In this document: positions 8,510 to 16,158 of the stretch, piece by piece
Numbering within the stretch: position 1 is the first letter of the stretch
Layout of the letters: each line of letters begins with the position of its first letter
Source of the DNA: JBLRWS01 sp047921075
GTDB lineage: Bacteria > Bacteroidota > Rhodothermia > Balneolales > Balneolaceae
Direction: 5' to 3'
Assembly: GCA_047921075.1 (NCBI GenBank)
Contig: JBLRWS010000032.1
Coordinates: 1 to 29,661, forward strand
DNA: 29,661 bases
The notes under the pieces: generated by a model
What the model was told of the DNA's origin: nothing
Database searches by the model: none
What the model saw: the letters and a program-made list of their open reading frames with translations, nothing else
Program-made: the position numbers and the translations under genes

Positions 8510-10381
8510 TCAGGATTCATCAGTAGAGAGTTGTTCCAGCAGGTGATGAAAAAGCTCAATCATCGGGCATCCTTGATACATAAACGCATCGGCTTGCAGG
8601 GTGCTGCTCAGCCGCGCCGGATTACCGGCCACAATCAGCCCGCGGCCCTGTGGCAGCCGGGCAGAGATAGTCGGCACAAACGAGGGGTAGTCATCGTCAG
8701 CCCCGCAAAGAACATAGAAATCGGCCGGTTGTTCCGGTTTCCACCCGGCGGCCTCGTCAGCTGTTACATGATCGCTTTCATTGAAATGAAAACCGGCGCA
8801 GCCTAAAAAAGCGCGGGAGAACGTGGTGCGGATGGCACTCATCTTACGATCTCCAACCGGAATCAACATAACAGTTACCGGTTTGCCCCGGCGTGCTTCC
8901 AGCGCGGCAACCCGGGCTCGAATCTCTTCAAAGGGCTCAGCTGCCCGTTTGGGTGATAACGGCCGGATGGTTTCTCCGGAATCGTCGCCGGACGCTCGGG
9001 AACCTTTGGATATAGCCTCTTCCGCTGCCGGCTTTGCGGGTGCATGAGGTGACCGGTTGTTCGGTTCGGTGCCGGGCAGGGTCAGTTCCGAGTTGCTGTT
9101 GGGGTAGTGATTTACCCCGACAAGAGTCCAGCGCCGGGTGTTAACGGCATCCTGTTTTTCTTGCTGCTTTTGTAGAATCTCGTTCTGCAGCCAACCATCA
9201 CGAACGCAGGCCGAAAACCCTCCGGCTTTTTCAATGCGCTGGAACAAGTGCCACGCTTTTTTCGCCAACTGATCGGTGAGAACCTCAACATAGTAAGCGC
9301 CATCTGCAGGATTTTGAACTCGGTGCAGATGCGATTCATCCCGTAAAATGTGGCTGATGTTTCGTGATATCCGCTCCGGAGCCTGCTCGGAATCTGTTTG
9401 CGAGAGCCCGAATGGAATGGGTTGTAATGTGTCGGCACCGCCGACGGCCGCTGCAGCCAGTTCGGTGGTTAGCCGCAGGTAATTGTTATGAGGGTCCAGG
9501 TGCGATTTGTTCCAGCGTGAAGAGGCCGCATGTAGCCGTGCAGGGAGGCCGGGCGGCAACCCAAATCCAACCATCAGCCGCTCCCACAAAAGGCGGGATG
9601 CACGGAAAAGAGCGATTCCCGGAAAATAAAACGAGCCGGGGGTCAGGCGGAGCGCCAGCTTGGTTGCCATCTGTTCTCGTTTATCCGGCGCGCAAAGAGC
9701 GATATACTCGGCCGAGAGAGCTATTGTCACGCCAAGTTGTTGCACGATCGACGCACCGCAATTGTAGTAAAAGGATCCATCCGCACAAACAACGTGTTGC
9801 AAATCGGAGTCAAGCAGGGAGTCTGTTTGTTGGTTCCGTTTCGCAGCAGAAGAGAGGTATCCATCACGCACATTCAGAGTCAGCGGGTCGTACAGTAGCT
9901 CGGTGTTTTGAATGAGCTCCGGACGGACGGATGCAAGCATATCGGTATAGGCCGGGTGAGAAAATGCCAGAGAGAGGCTCTCTATATCGGCGTGTTGCAG
10001 CAGGGTTTTTAGATCGTCCGGTGCTTGAATGGGAACACCCGAAGGGGGCGTTTGTGACGATGAGCTATCGATTTTTGTGCGCGTCTCGATAAACAGGATG
10101 TTCGTTCCTCCACGAATGGCACGCTCAACATGGGCGGCAGCATCAGAGAGATCGGGCTCGGAAATCTGTTCCATGAGTGTCCATGTACCGGGCGTCTTAA
10201 CCGGTTCGGAGCGCTGCATATGCGGCAGAGAACGAAGGTCGTCCAATCGGTAAAACGGTAGCAGGTCAAAGTCTTCCAACGAGTGCCATGAAAGGAGTTC
10301 TTTATACTCTTTTCCGTTCAGGTCGTTCGCTAAAACCTGTTCCCATTCCTGAGTAGATACCGGTGGAAATGACATGGCCAT
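8510..10381 (-). CDS. mutA: Methylmalonyl-CoA mutase small subunit
   Basis: This is the non-catalytic partner of MutB. The 623 residues start with the family's N-terminal docking segment (QEWEQVLANDLNGKEYKELL), followed by a degenerate substrate barrel and a C-terminal domain shaped like the B12 domain but without the DxHxxG axial-histidine motif, as known for small subunits. Between barrel and C-terminal domain there is a Pro/Ala/Ser/Glu-rich linker of about 50 residues, near 435-485, that looks disordered and is probably variable. A second Met at 10375 could also be the start. It is the first gene of the mutA-mutB-meaB operon and is divergent from the acyl-CoA dehydrogenase gene across 252 bases. 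Confidence 0.93.
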   Translation of the reverse strand: MAMSFPPVSTQEWEQVLANDLNGKEYKELLSWHSLEDFDLLPFYRLDDLRSLPHMQRSEPVKTPGTWTLMEQISEPDLSDAAAHVERAIRGGTNILFIETRTKIDSSSSQTPPSGVPIQAPDDLKTLLQHADIESLSLAFSHPAYTDMLASVRPELIQNTELLYDPLTLNVRDGYLSSAAKRNQQTDSLLDSDLQHVVCADGSFYYNCGASIVQQLGVTIALSAEYIALCAPDKREQMATKLALRLTPGSFYFPGIALFRASRLLWERLMVGFGLPPGLPARLHAASSRWNKSHLDPHNNYLRLTTELAAAAVGGADTLQPIPFGLSQTDSEQAPERISRNISHILRDESHLHRVQNPADGAYYVEVLTDQLAKKAWHLFQRIEKAGGFSACVRDGWLQNEILQKQQEKQDAVNTRRWTLVGVNHYPNSNSELTLPGTEPNNRSPHAPAKPAAEEAISKGSRASGDDSGETIRPLSPKRAAEPFEEIRARVAALEARRGKPVTVMLIPVGDRKMSAIRTTFSRAFLGCAGFHFNESDHVTADEAAGWKPEQPADFYVLCGADDDYPSFVPTISARLPQGRGLIVAGNPARLSSTLQADAFMYQGCPMIELFHHLLEQLSTDES

Positions 10382-10514
10382 GGATGATTAAGGTGCAAAA
10401 CAGTGTAACGCATAAAGTAAAGGAATTTTCCCATAAATGAGGATGCGCTTTACGAGCAGGTGCCGATCTATTTGATGACCACTGTTTTGGCAAAAATGCA
10501 GTCGATTTATTAAA

Positions 10515-10524
10515 AAAGCGCTTT
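10515..10524. promoter_or_regulatory. Palindrome AAAGCGCTTT, possible operator
   Basis: This perfect 10-base palindrome lies about 9 bases upstream of the TATATTTG box of the acyl-CoA dehydrogenase promoter, in the spacer region, where a repressor would interfere. The core GCGCTTT recurs near 10445-10451, closer to mutA. No regulator gene is adjacent. It may be chance. Confidence 0.25.
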
Positions 10525-10532
10525 CAATTTGT

Positions 10533-10540
10533 TATATTTG
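10533..10540 (+). promoter_or_regulatory. Bacteroidota-type -7 box of the acyl-CoA dehydrogenase promoter
   Basis: TATATTTG matches TAnnTTTG exactly. The expected -33 TTTG is poor: the nearest similar bases are TTTAT around 10506-10510. About 93 bases of leader follow, ending in a run of A and AG-rich sequence before the ATG at 10634. The exact box in an intergenic region upstream of a well-defined gene supports it, but the missing -33 box keeps confidence moderate. Confidence 0.45.
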
Positions 10541-10633
10541 GTTGATAAAAAATGAAAAAAGCTTCTCTATCTTAGACGTGTGAGCAGCGCGTAATACCAA
10601 CGATTGAACGATTAAAAAAAAGAAGACATACGT

Positions 10634-11803
10634 ATGTTATCTACCGAAATGAAAATACCCCCACTAACTACGCTTACCGAAGATGAACAGATGCTGAAAG
10701 AGGCGACAGCCGATTTTGCCGATACAGTGATCAGGCCAAAAACGCAGGAAATGGAAGAAGCTGCGAAGCTGGACCCCGATATTATCAAACAGTGTTTTGA
10801 GATGGGGCTGATGGGGATTGATATTCCGGAAGCGTATGGCGGCGCGGGCGGTACCTTCATGATGAGCATTGTAGCCATTGAGCAAATTTCGCGGGGAGAT
10901 GCCTCGGTGGGTGTGTTTATGGATGTGCAGAATACGTTGGTCAATAACGCCTTTCAAAATTTTGGGTCTGAAGCGCTCAATGAGCGATATCTGCCGCAGT
11001 TGGCGAACGAAAAGGTAGGCGCCTATTGCCTGAGCGAAGCGGGGTCGGGAAGCGATGCGTTTGCACTGAAATGCGCGGCGAAAGAAGATGGTGATTCCTA
11101 CATCCTGAACGGCACCAAATTATGGATTACCAACGCCAATGAGGCGGATATTTTTCTGGTATTCGCAAATGTAAACCCCGACGCCGGCTACAAAGGCATT
11201 ACCGGTTTTGTGGTGGAGCGCGGAATGGACGGGTTCTCGGTGTCGAAAAAAGAGAACAAGCTCGGTATTCGCGCAAGCTCCACCTGCGAGATTTTGCTGG
11301 AAGATGTGCGCGTACCCAAAGAGAATATTTTGGGTGAGGTGGGCAGAGGGTATAAAGTGGCCATTGAGACGCTGAACGAAGGGCGTATCGGTATTGGCGC
11401 GCAGATGATCGGTATTGCGCAGGCGTCGCTGGATGCAGCTCTGGACTATACCCAGGAGCGCAAACAGTTCGGCAAAGCGATTTCCGACTTTCAGGGCGTA
11501 CAGTTTCAGCTGGCGAGAATGGCCACCGAGCTGGAAATGGCCCGTTTGTTGGTCTATAACGCAGCCCGGATTAAAGAGGCCGGCCAGCCGTTTTTGAAAG
11601 AGGCCGCCATGGCCAAATATTACAGTGCGGAAGTGGCCGAGCGGCTCGCCTCAATGGCGATTGACCTGTATGGCGGATACGGGTACGTGAAAGAGTATCC
11701 GGTTGAGAAGTACTATCGCGATGCAAAAATTGGAAAAATCTACGAGGGTACGTCCAATATGCAGCTCCTTACCATCTCAAAAATTCTGTTGCAAGGTTCG
11801 TAG
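10634..11803 (+). CDS. Acyl-CoA dehydrogenase (short/branched-chain type)
   Basis: This FAD enzyme oxidises acyl-CoA to trans-2-enoyl-CoA in beta-oxidation or branched-chain amino acid breakdown and passes electrons to ETF. The flavin-binding motif CLSEAGSGSDA and the WITNA motif are both present. The C-terminal signature IYEGTSNMQ puts the catalytic base at about Glu371, the position used by short-chain enzymes. The length of 389 residues is typical. It stands alone between a promoter-like box and a strong terminator and is divergent from mutA, so oxidation of odd-chain or branched acyl-CoA feeding propionyl-CoA is a reasonable link. Chain-length preference cannot be read from sequence. Confidence 0.94.
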   Translation: MLSTEMKIPPLTTLTEDEQMLKEATADFADTVIRPKTQEMEEAAKLDPDIIKQCFEMGLMGIDIPEAYGGAGGTFMMSIVAIEQISRGDASVGVFMDVQNTLVNNAFQNFGSEALNERYLPQLANEKVGAYCLSEAGSGSDAFALKCAAKEDGDSYILNGTKLWITNANEADIFLVFANVNPDAGYKGITGFVVERGMDGFSVSKKENKLGIRASSTCEILLEDVRVPKENILGEVGRGYKVAIETLNEGRIGIGAQMIGIAQASLDAALDYTQERKQFGKAISDFQGVQFQLARMATELEMARLLVYNAARIKEAGQPFLKEAAMAKYYSAEVAERLASMAIDLYGGYGYVKEYPVEKYYRDAKIGKIYEGTSNMQLLTISKILLQGS

Positions 11804-11820
11804 CTGATCGTCCTGAGCGT

Positions 11821-11854
11821 AAAAAAAGAGTGTCGAACGGCACTCTTTTTTTTT
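11821..11854 (+). terminator. Rho-independent terminator after the acyl-CoA dehydrogenase gene
   Basis: The stem AAAAAAAGAGTG pairs with CACTCTTTTTTT around an 8-base loop and runs straight into a T-tract of nine. It begins 17 bases after the stop codon. The A-run opposite the T-run could let it work in both directions. Confidence 0.9.
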
Positions 11855-11982
11855 ACAACCTATTTCGATGTGTAATCGTCAACGCTGAACTCTTTATTAT
11901 CTTTTTGTTAAGAACGGGAACGATTGGGAATCTGTTCTGCTTTTAAGTGATTGACGTAAAATCCGGCAAATTATTATTTACT

Positions 11983-13242
11983 ATGAATTTGAACGAACTC
12001 ATCGACAAACACGCAAAAGACGAAAAATCTGCAGAAGCACTGAAACAGGCATTTCTGGAGCTGAATGAAGCGAAAGAGAGAGCAGAGCAGCACCTGGATC
12101 TGTTGGAGCGGGCCATTCGCAGTGATTACGATTCTATTTTAATCACCGAACTGAGCATTGAGAAGCCGGGCCCAAAAATTGTGTATGTCAATGATGGATT
12201 TACCAAAATGACCGGATACACCCGGGAGGAGGCGATTGGCCAAACCCCACGAATGCTGCAGGGCGAGAAAACCGACCGCGCGGTTCTCGATAAACTGAAA
12301 AAACGACTGAAAGAAGGGCAGGCGTTCTTCGGGCATACGGTGAACTATCGCAAAGATGGAACCGAGTTTATCAACCAATGGGATATCCATCCGCTTACCA
12401 ATGCAGATGGCGAGATCACTCACTGGGTGTCGTATCAACACGACATCACCGAGCGTAAACGTTCGGAGCAGAAGCTGGTTGATATACAGGTAGAGTTTGA
12501 CAAGCTCCAGGAAGAGTCGAAGAAAACGTTGATAGACGTTGATGAACAAGGCAACGTGGTTACGTCCAATAAAGCCTTTCGCGACTTGGTAGGCTACAAT
12601 GACGAGGAGTTGAAACAGTTTAAAGTGTGGGAAATTCTGGATGAGGAATACATTGAATCGTTTCGCCACAAGTTTGACTCCTTTAAGCCGAGTGATTTTG
12701 ATGGTCAGGCATATAAACTGGAGCTGAAAAACAAACATGGAAAAACCCTCGAAGTGGAGGCGAAGTCGCGTCTTCTTTCTTCAAACGGGCAAAAAATTGT
12801 GCGCATTTCATTCCAGAATAAATCACTCCAAAAGCGCATTATGAGCGTGCTGTCGAACCGAAATAAGAATTTTGATGCCGTATTTGGCCAAAAAGCAGAG
12901 TTCAGTTACAAATTGGTGAAAAACCCGGACGGCAATTTTCAGTTCAACTATCTCTCCGAGAATTTTGCCGAAATTACGGGGCTCACATCCAATGAAGCTT
13001 CGGGGATGAGATTGGAAGAGTTTATTCATGAAAAGGATATTTCGCTCTTTAAGTCGCACATTCAAACGGTGTTTGAAGGAAGGCCAAACACCGAACAGTT
13101 TCGCATTCGAAACAAAGAAGGCGGCTACACAGAGGTGATTGATTACGCCAAACCCGATTGGGATGCCGACCGATCCACCGTAGTTGCCGTGAAGGGCGCT
13201 ACCTCCACCGAAATATCATCCGAGATGAAATCGGAGAAGTAA
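11983..13242 (+). CDS. Triple-PAS protein without output domain; first PAS is LOV-like
   Basis: The 419 residues from the ATG at 11983 contain a short N-terminal helix (1-42), PAS1 at about 43-155, a coiled coil at about 158-183, PAS2 at about 183-282 and PAS3 at about 295-408. There is no kinase, GGDEF, HTH or other effector and no membrane segment. PAS1 is close to LOV domains. GQTPRMLQG at 86-94 aligns with the LOV core GxNCRFLQG, and NYRKDG (Asn121), Asn131 and Gln152 match flavin-contacting residues, but the photoactive cysteine is Pro89. A GTG at 11947 in the same frame would add 12 residues. The ATG is preferred because its leader is A/T-rich. It may act by binding a partner such as a histidine kinase. 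No partner gene is adjacent. Confidence 0.85.
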   Translation: MNLNELIDKHAKDEKSAEALKQAFLELNEAKERAEQHLDLLERAIRSDYDSILITELSIEKPGPKIVYVNDGFTKMTGYTREEAIGQTPRMLQGEKTDRAVLDKLKKRLKEGQAFFGHTVNYRKDGTEFINQWDIHPLTNADGEITHWVSYQHDITERKRSEQKLVDIQVEFDKLQEESKKTLIDVDEQGNVVTSNKAFRDLVGYNDEELKQFKVWEILDEEYIESFRHKFDSFKPSDFDGQAYKLELKNKHGKTLEVEAKSRLLSSNGQKIVRISFQNKSLQKRIMSVLSNRNKNFDAVFGQKAEFSYKLVKNPDGNFQFNYLSENFAEITGLTSNEASGMRLEEFIHEKDISLFKSHIQTVFEGRPNTEQFRIRNKEGGYTEVIDYAKPDWDADRSTVVAVKGATSTEISSEMKSEK

Positions 13243-13326
13243 GCCGTTGGTTCAAAAGCTGTGCCTAAATTCGTATCTTGCTGCTTCGTATGTTTTGAAT
13301 AAATTGACGCAGGCAGTATCCAGATT

Positions 13327-13767
13327 ATGACCATCCAGGAAAAAGAAGAGCGAATTATTCGCGAATTTCAGGTTCTCTCCGATTGGCAGGAGCGGTACAA
13401 GCACATCATAAAGTTGGGACAAAAACTCCCTCCGCTCGACGATGAACACAAAATTGATGACAATTTAGTGCGTGGGTGTCAATCGCAGGTATGGCTGGTA
13501 ACGGAGTTGGATGAAGGGCGCATCATCTTTCGCGCCGATAGCGATGCCGCCATTACAAAGGGGCTGGTTGCCTTAATGGTGCGGTTCTACTCCGGCGAAA
13601 CGCCCGACAGTATTCTTGCGACATCCCCATCGTTTATCCAGAAAATTGGAATGGAGCAGCACTTGTCGCCTACCCGTTCCAACGGCCTGGCGTCGATGGT
13701 GAAGCAGATGAAAATTTACGCCATGGCGTACAGAAGCAAACTCTCGGCAGGAGTGGATCAGAGATGA
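13327..13767 (+). CDS. sufE: SufE-family sulfur acceptor
   Basis: SufE takes persulfide sulfur from a cysteine desulfurase and passes it to Fe-S cluster assembly. The 146 residues carry the motif LVRGCQSQVW with active Cys51, the same position as in E. coli SufE. The fold-defining N-terminal helix and the segment NGLASMVKQM are also present. Its stop overlaps the start of the cysteine desulfurase gene (ATGA), which implies translational coupling and points to the working partner. No sufBCD genes are in the window, so the scaffold must be encoded elsewhere. Confidence 0.95.
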   Translation: MTIQEKEERIIREFQVLSDWQERYKHIIKLGQKLPPLDDEHKIDDNLVRGCQSQVWLVTELDEGRIIFRADSDAAITKGLVALMVRFYSGETPDSILATSPSFIQKIGMEQHLSPTRSNGLASMVKQMKIYAMAYRSKLSAGVDQR

Positions 13768-14912
13768 TTTATCTGGACCATGCCGCTACCACGCCCATGA
13801 GCCGCAAGGCGATAGCAACCTACCGCCATGTTGCCGAGTTGTACTATGGGAATGCCAGCAGCTTGCATGAGGCGGGCACCGAAGCGTCGCGCATTTTGGA
13901 GGGCTCACGTGCGGCCATCGCATCTATTCTTGGTGTTTCTGAAAAGGGGCTTTACATAACCGGCAGCGGCAGCGAAGCGTCGTTTTTGATTTTGGCCTCT
14001 GTGGCCAAACAGCGAAAGCCGCAAGGGCGGCATGTGATCATCTCGGCAGTGGAGCACAGCAGTGTCCTAAACGCCGGGCAGTGGCTGGCTGAACAGGGTT
14101 TTGAGGTGACCGAACTCGGAGTAAATGAGCACGGCCTCATCACCAAAGAAGCTCTTGAACGTGCACTGCGGCCCGATACGATTCTTTGCTCCATACAGCA
14201 CGCTAACTCCGAAACCGGAGTGATGCAGGATCTGGAAACACTTGGCGCGCTGCTTTCGGAGCGATCTGTTTTTTTCCACAGTGATTGTGTGCAGACTTTT
14301 TGCAAAGTGCCGGTACAGCCCGATTTGTGGAAACTTGATGCCCTCACCGTTTCGGCCCATAAAATTGGCGGCCCCAAAGGCGTTGGTGCCGCCTGGATTC
14401 GTCCGTCCAAACAGTGGACTCCCTTTATCCCCGGCACTACCCACGAGCGCCGGTTCCGGCCCGGAACGGTAGATGTACCGGCCGCCGCGGCATTTGCAGC
14501 CGCCGCGAAGGAACGTTTTTCAGATCTGGATGCGAATGCTGCGCAGTGTTCCAGCCTGGCCGGGGTATTTAGCCTGGAGCTAAAAGAGCAGCTTGGCGAA
14601 CAGGTGGTCGTTGTTGGGGAAAAGAGTCCCCGGCTTCCGCACATATTTGGGCTTAAACTACCCGCAATGGAAGGGCAGTATGCCATGCTCGAATGCAGCC
14701 AGCGGGGTGTCGGTATGTCAACCGGCAGTGCGTGCCGCGTAAATGAGCAGCAACCCTCGCCCACGATGCTGGCACTTGGCTATTCCGAACAAGATGCGAT
14801 GCAGTTTGTGCGTTTATCGCTCGATGCTGACAACACCGAAGAGGAAATTCGAAAAGCTGTAAAAATATTGGCCGGCGTTATTGAAAAACACTCAAACATG
14901 ATAACTTTGTAA
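13764..14912 (+). CDS. Cysteine desulfurase (class V aminotransferase, NifS/IscS-like)
   Basis: This PLP enzyme removes sulfur from L-cysteine to form an enzyme persulfide and alanine. Visible residues are DHAATTP at the start, His98 in EHSS (stacks on PLP), Asp174 in HSDC, the Schiff-base lysine at Lys200 in SAHKIGGPKG, and the catalytic Cys324 in STGSACRV on a flexible loop of the IscS/NifS type rather than the shorter SufS type. The length of 382 residues is normal. It overlaps sufE by four bases. Pairing a NifS-like enzyme with SufE is notable because SufE more often partners SufS. The product may feed Fe-S clusters or thio-modification. Confidence 0.94.
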   Translation: MIYLDHAATTPMSRKAIATYRHVAELYYGNASSLHEAGTEASRILEGSRAAIASILGVSEKGLYITGSGSEASFLILASVAKQRKPQGRHVIISAVEHSSVLNAGQWLAEQGFEVTELGVNEHGLITKEALERALRPDTILCSIQHANSETGVMQDLETLGALLSERSVFFHSDCVQTFCKVPVQPDLWKLDALTVSAHKIGGPKGVGAAWIRPSKQWTPFIPGTTHERRFRPGTVDVPAAAAFAAAAKERFSDLDANAAQCSSLAGVFSLELKEQLGEQVVVVGEKSPRLPHIFGLKLPAMEGQYAMLECSQRGVGMSTGSACRVNEQQPSPTMLALGYSEQDAMQFVRLSLDADNTEEEIRKAVKILAGVIEKHSNMITL

Positions 14913-14950
14913 CGACAGCTTGTTACGATTCCAATTAATCTTATTAACGT

Positions 14951-15553
14951 ATGAAAAATAAACCCGTTTTACTCGCCACAGGCATCGCTATTCTTTTAGT
15001 GGTTGGCTCACTGTTTTACTATGGAACCAATCAAAGCGAACCGGCAGCCGATCGCTCCGGCGAACCGCAGAAAGTATCCATCCTGAAATACAGCGACTAT
15101 CAGTGCCCGACCTGCCGTGTATACGTACCCATTCAGCAGCAGCTGAAGGAAGAGTTTGGCGATCTGATTGAGATTGAATATCGTCACTTTCCGCTGGGTG
15201 GATTTCAGTATAGCCGGCTTGCTGCACACGTTTCTGAAGCTGCCCGCGAGCAGGGTAAATTCCGGGAGATGCACGATTTGATTTTCGAACATCAACAGCG
15301 ATGGTCGCAGGGCGGTGCGGAGGAGATCTTTTTCGGATTCGCAGAGCAGCTTGGCCTCGATATGGAACAGTTCGCCGCTGATGTTGAATCGGAAGAGATT
15401 CAGCAACGGGTAGAGCGCCAGCGCCAGGAAGGCATGCGGCGTATGGTAAATGGCACGCCCACCTACTTTATCAACGGCCAGCGGCTGCAGCAGCTTCCCG
15501 GTTCCTACGAACAGTTTCGCTCTATTATTGAGCTTTACATGTATCGCTCCTAA
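14951..15553 (+). CDS. DsbA-like thiol oxidoreductase (Thioredoxin_4 family), membrane-anchored
   Basis: Residues 5-23 are a membrane anchor or uncleaved signal, so the thioredoxin-fold domain lies in the periplasm. The redox motif is CPTC at 52-55, within SDYQCPTCRVY, and the cis-proline loop is NGTPTYFING. The helical insert of DsbA/BdbD-type proteins lies between them. The family makes or shuffles disulfides in exported proteins. The dipeptide Pro-Thr in the active site is less common than Pro-His and suggests a different redox potential, which is inference. It follows the desulfurase by 38 bases and precedes the next gene by only 5, so it is likely cotranscribed downstream. Confidence 0.9.
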   Translation: MKNKPVLLATGIAILLVVGSLFYYGTNQSEPAADRSGEPQKVSILKYSDYQCPTCRVYVPIQQQLKEEFGDLIEIEYRHFPLGGFQYSRLAAHVSEAAREQGKFREMHDLIFEHQQRWSQGGAEEIFFGFAEQLGLDMEQFAADVESEEIQQRVERQRQEGMRRMVNGTPTYFINGQRLQQLPGSYEQFRSIIELYMYRS

Positions 15554-15558
15554 CACCG

Positions 15559-16116
15559 ATGGTTTACGAATTTCTTGATCGATCCCCACGGTTTGATGAG
15601 TCTGTTTTTGTGGCTCCCAGCGCTGATATTATCGGCGATGTGATCATCGGCAGCGAAAGTTCGGTCTGGTTCAACACCACCATTCGCGGTGATGTAAATT
15701 GGATCAAAATCGGCGAACGCTCCAATGTGCAGGATAATACCTGCATTCATGTGATGAATGAGACCGGCCCAACAGTGATTGGGAACGAGGTCACCATTGG
15801 CCATAACGCCATGATACACGGCTGTACTATTCACGACCGGGTGCTGATCGGTATTCATGCCACGGTATTGGACGAGGCGGTGGTGGAATCGGACGTGATT
15901 GTTGCGGCGGGAACTCTGGTGCCTCCCGGCAAAGTGCTCGAATCGGGGTATATGTATATGGGCTCCCCCGCCAAAGCCGTGCGCAAGCTTACCGACAAAG
16001 AGATTGCCACCATTCCCGACTACGCAGCCAACTACGTAAAATACCAGCGCGCCTACCGCCGGATTGACACCTACAAAACCAATCCGTTTTACGACGTTTC
16101 AACCTCCCCGAAGTAG
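15559..16116 (+). CDS. Gamma-carbonic-anhydrase-like left-handed beta-helix protein
   Basis: The 185 residues consist of hexapeptide repeats of the left-handed beta-helix followed by a C-terminal helix. The three histidine metal ligands of the gamma-carbonic anhydrase/YrdA/PaaY group are present: His64 in NTCIHV, His82 in IGHNA and His87 in MIHGC. Arg43 and Asp45 in TIRGDVN match conserved active-site residues. One loop reads GIHATVLD, where family members usually have GMGA, placing an extra histidine near the site. Many homologues have weak or no carbonic anhydrase activity, so activity is uncertain. The start is 5 bases after the DsbA-like gene. Confidence 0.92.
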   Translation: MVYEFLDRSPRFDESVFVAPSADIIGDVIIGSESSVWFNTTIRGDVNWIKIGERSNVQDNTCIHVMNETGPTVIGNEVTIGHNAMIHGCTIHDRVLIGIHATVLDEAVVESDVIVAAGTLVPPGKVLESGYMYMGSPAKAVRKLTDKEIATIPDYAANYVKYQRAYRRIDTYKTNPFYDVSTSPK

Positions 16117-16158
16117 CGTGGGTGCGGCGGGCGTGCAATTCTAAATCGGTGCCCGTTT

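Noticed and set aside
13952..14764. A 270-codon minus-strand open frame inside the cysteine desulfurase gene
   Set aside because: Serine/arginine/cysteine-rich low-quality composition and full overlap with a gene carrying all catalytic residues show it is an antisense shadow.
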